A stretch of 31,972 nt of DNA from Actinomycetes bacterium (GTDB lineage Bacteria; Actinomycetota; Acidimicrobiia; Acidimicrobiales; Palsa-688), in assembly GCA_021816565.1 (NCBI GenBank), contig JAKAXN010000005.1:1-31972 (forward strand). Reading direction: 5' to 3'. The translations under genes were made by a program, and so were the position numbers. The notes beneath the pieces are model-generated. The model searched no databases. It saw only the letters and a program-made list of their open reading frames with translations, and had not been told where the DNA came from. Of this stretch, positions 30,981 to 31,972 are shown piece after piece (the first letter of the stretch is position 1; the number at the start of each line of letters is the position of its first letter).

Positions 30981-31972
30981 GTGCTCGACGACCGTAAAGC
31001 CGCCATCCTCCGAGCCGTGGTGGAGGAGTACATCCAGACCGCCCAGCCGGTCGGTTCGGCGGCGGTGGCGCGCGTCCCGGGTATGACGGTGTCGCCGGCG
31101 ACGGTGCGCAACGAGATGGGCGCCCTGGAGCGGGAGGGGTACCTGGCCCAACCTCACACCAGCGCCGGGCGTATCCCCACCGACAAGGGCTACCGCTTCT
31201 TCGTGGATGCGCTGGCCCCGACCGGTGGCCGGCTGGATCCGACCCAGTCCAACCAGGTCCGGACATTCTTCGCCCAGGCCCACGGGGAGCTCGAGCGCAT
31301 GCTGTCGGACACGTCCCGGTTCCTGGCCGGGCTCACCGACTACGCCGCCGTGGTGATCCGCGATGCCGAGGACCCGGCCCGGATCCGCTCCGTGCAGCTG
31401 GTGTCGCTGGCCCCGCGGGTGGTCCTGGCGGTGGTGGTGCTGGCCAGCGGGGCCATCGAGAAGCGGACCCTCGAGCTGGCCGCCGACGTGGACGACGTGG
31501 TGGTCGGGGCGGCCTCGGCCCGCCTGGCGTCGCACCTGGTCGGCTCCACCTTCGGCCACCTTTCGCCCGTCCCCCCCTGCGATCGGCCCGAGATCGACGA
31601 TGTGGTGGACGCTGCGGTGCGGGCCCTGTCGGCCCCGTCCTCCGACGCCGACCACCAGCCGCAGGTCTTCGTGGGCGGCGCCTCCCGCATGGCCGCCGCC
31701 TTCGACGCGGTGGTGACCATACGCCAGGTGCTCGACACCTTGGAGCAGCAGTACGTGCTCGTCACGTTGATCAAGGACGTCCTGGACCGGGGCCTGTCGG
31801 TGGCCATCGGCGCCGAGCACGGGGTGCAGCCGCTGGCTGACTGCTCGATAGTGGTGGCTCCCTACCAGATCGAGGGCGAGCCGGCCGGTACGGTGGGGAT
31901 CCTGGGGCCGACCCGTATGCATTACGAACAGACCCTTGCGGCGGTTGCCGTTGTGAGCAAGCGGCTCGGCCA
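30981..31972 (+). CDS. hrcA: Heat-inducible transcription repressor HrcA, truncated by window end
   Basis: About 330 codons from GTG 30981 to the window edge without a stop; an in-frame TTG at 30969 is an alternative but lies inside the CIRCE operator. The N-terminal winged helix reads LDDRKAAILRAVVEEYIQTA, then PVGSAAVARV and the recognition part TVSPATVRNEMGALEREGYL, followed by the family signature QPHTSAGRIPTDKGYRFFVD. The middle and end carry DYAAVVIRD, VFVGGASRM and HGVQPLADCSIVVAPYQI, then GTVGILGPTRMHYEQTLAAV. HrcA is the dimeric repressor of groE/dnaK-type chaperone genes and needs GroEL for activity. At about 340 residues a typical HrcA would be nearly complete, so little is missing. 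A dnaJ gene downstream is expected by usual gene order but is not in view. Confidence 0.95.
   Translation, partial: MLDDRKAAILRAVVEEYIQTAQPVGSAAVARVPGMTVSPATVRNEMGALEREGYLAQPHTSAGRIPTDKGYRFFVDALAPTGGRLDPTQSNQVRTFFAQAHGELERMLSDTSRFLAGLTDYAAVVIRDAEDPARIRSVQLVSLAPRVVLAVVVLASGAIEKRTLELAADVDDVVVGAASARLASHLVGSTFGHLSPVPPCDRPEIDDVVDAAVRALSAPSSDADHQPQVFVGGASRMAAAFDAVVTIRQVLDTLEQQYVLVTLIKDVLDRGLSVAIGAEHGVQPLADCSIVVAPYQIEGEPAGTVGILGPTRMHYEQTLAAVAVVSKRLG

Overview
The window is GC-rich, with high GC at third codon positions, frequent GTG starts and GC-rich hairpins without long U tracts. This suggests a high-GC actinobacterium. An Acidimicrobiia-like lineage is my inference, from the secreted protein with 'YWLFASDGGVFSFG'-type repeats and the divergent ECF sigma/small regulatory protein pair. 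No tRNA, rRNA, CRISPR array or transposase is visible.

Layout. (1) 1-3079: the end of a TSUP-type permease, a divergent ECF sigma factor with a small 'TDW' partner protein, a short orphan ORF, and a zinc-ribbon methyltransferase. (2) 3274-6429: a large exported protein with NHL repeats, three FN3 domains, a Pro-rich linker and six C-terminal repeats. (3) 6500-11007: an unusual metabolic module made of an Ldh-family oxidoreductase, an RraA-family protein and two divergently transcribed ATP-grasp ligases that share a 45-bp intergenic region holding a perfect palindrome. (4) 11257-14043: two exported proteins that share an apparently identical 894-bp segment as a direct repeat. (5) 14148-26747: an exopolysaccharide locus with four GT4-type glycosyltransferases, a polysaccharide deacetylase, a polymerase fused to a chain-length-determinant-like domain, a separate Wzz-like protein, a polyprenyl-phosphate sugar-phosphate transferase and a Wzx-type flippase. 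(6) 26713-31972: core chromosome with rpsT, an acetyltransferase and cytidylate-kinase-like pair, lepA, an aldo/keto-reductase-like gene, and hrcA behind a CIRCE operator, cut by the window end.

How the genes fit together. The region-5 genes form a near-complete Wzx/Wzy-type pathway. The phosphoglycosyl transferase loads the first sugar on undecaprenyl phosphate, the glycosyltransferases extend it, the flippase exports it, and the Wzy-Wzz fusion with the second Wzz-like protein polymerises and sets length. The deacetylase probably modifies the glycan, and the nearby EPS-type acetyltransferase may do so too. The large repeat protein and the duplicated exported proteins are plausible extracellular partners of the polymer. 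The ATP-grasp/RraA/Ldh module may make or attach a carboxylate or amino-acid substituent, or a separate small peptide-like product; this is inference only. The most notable items are that module, the 894-bp duplication, the Wzy-Wzz fusion, four tail-to-tail gene overlaps and a probable gene remnant upstream of the sugar transferase.
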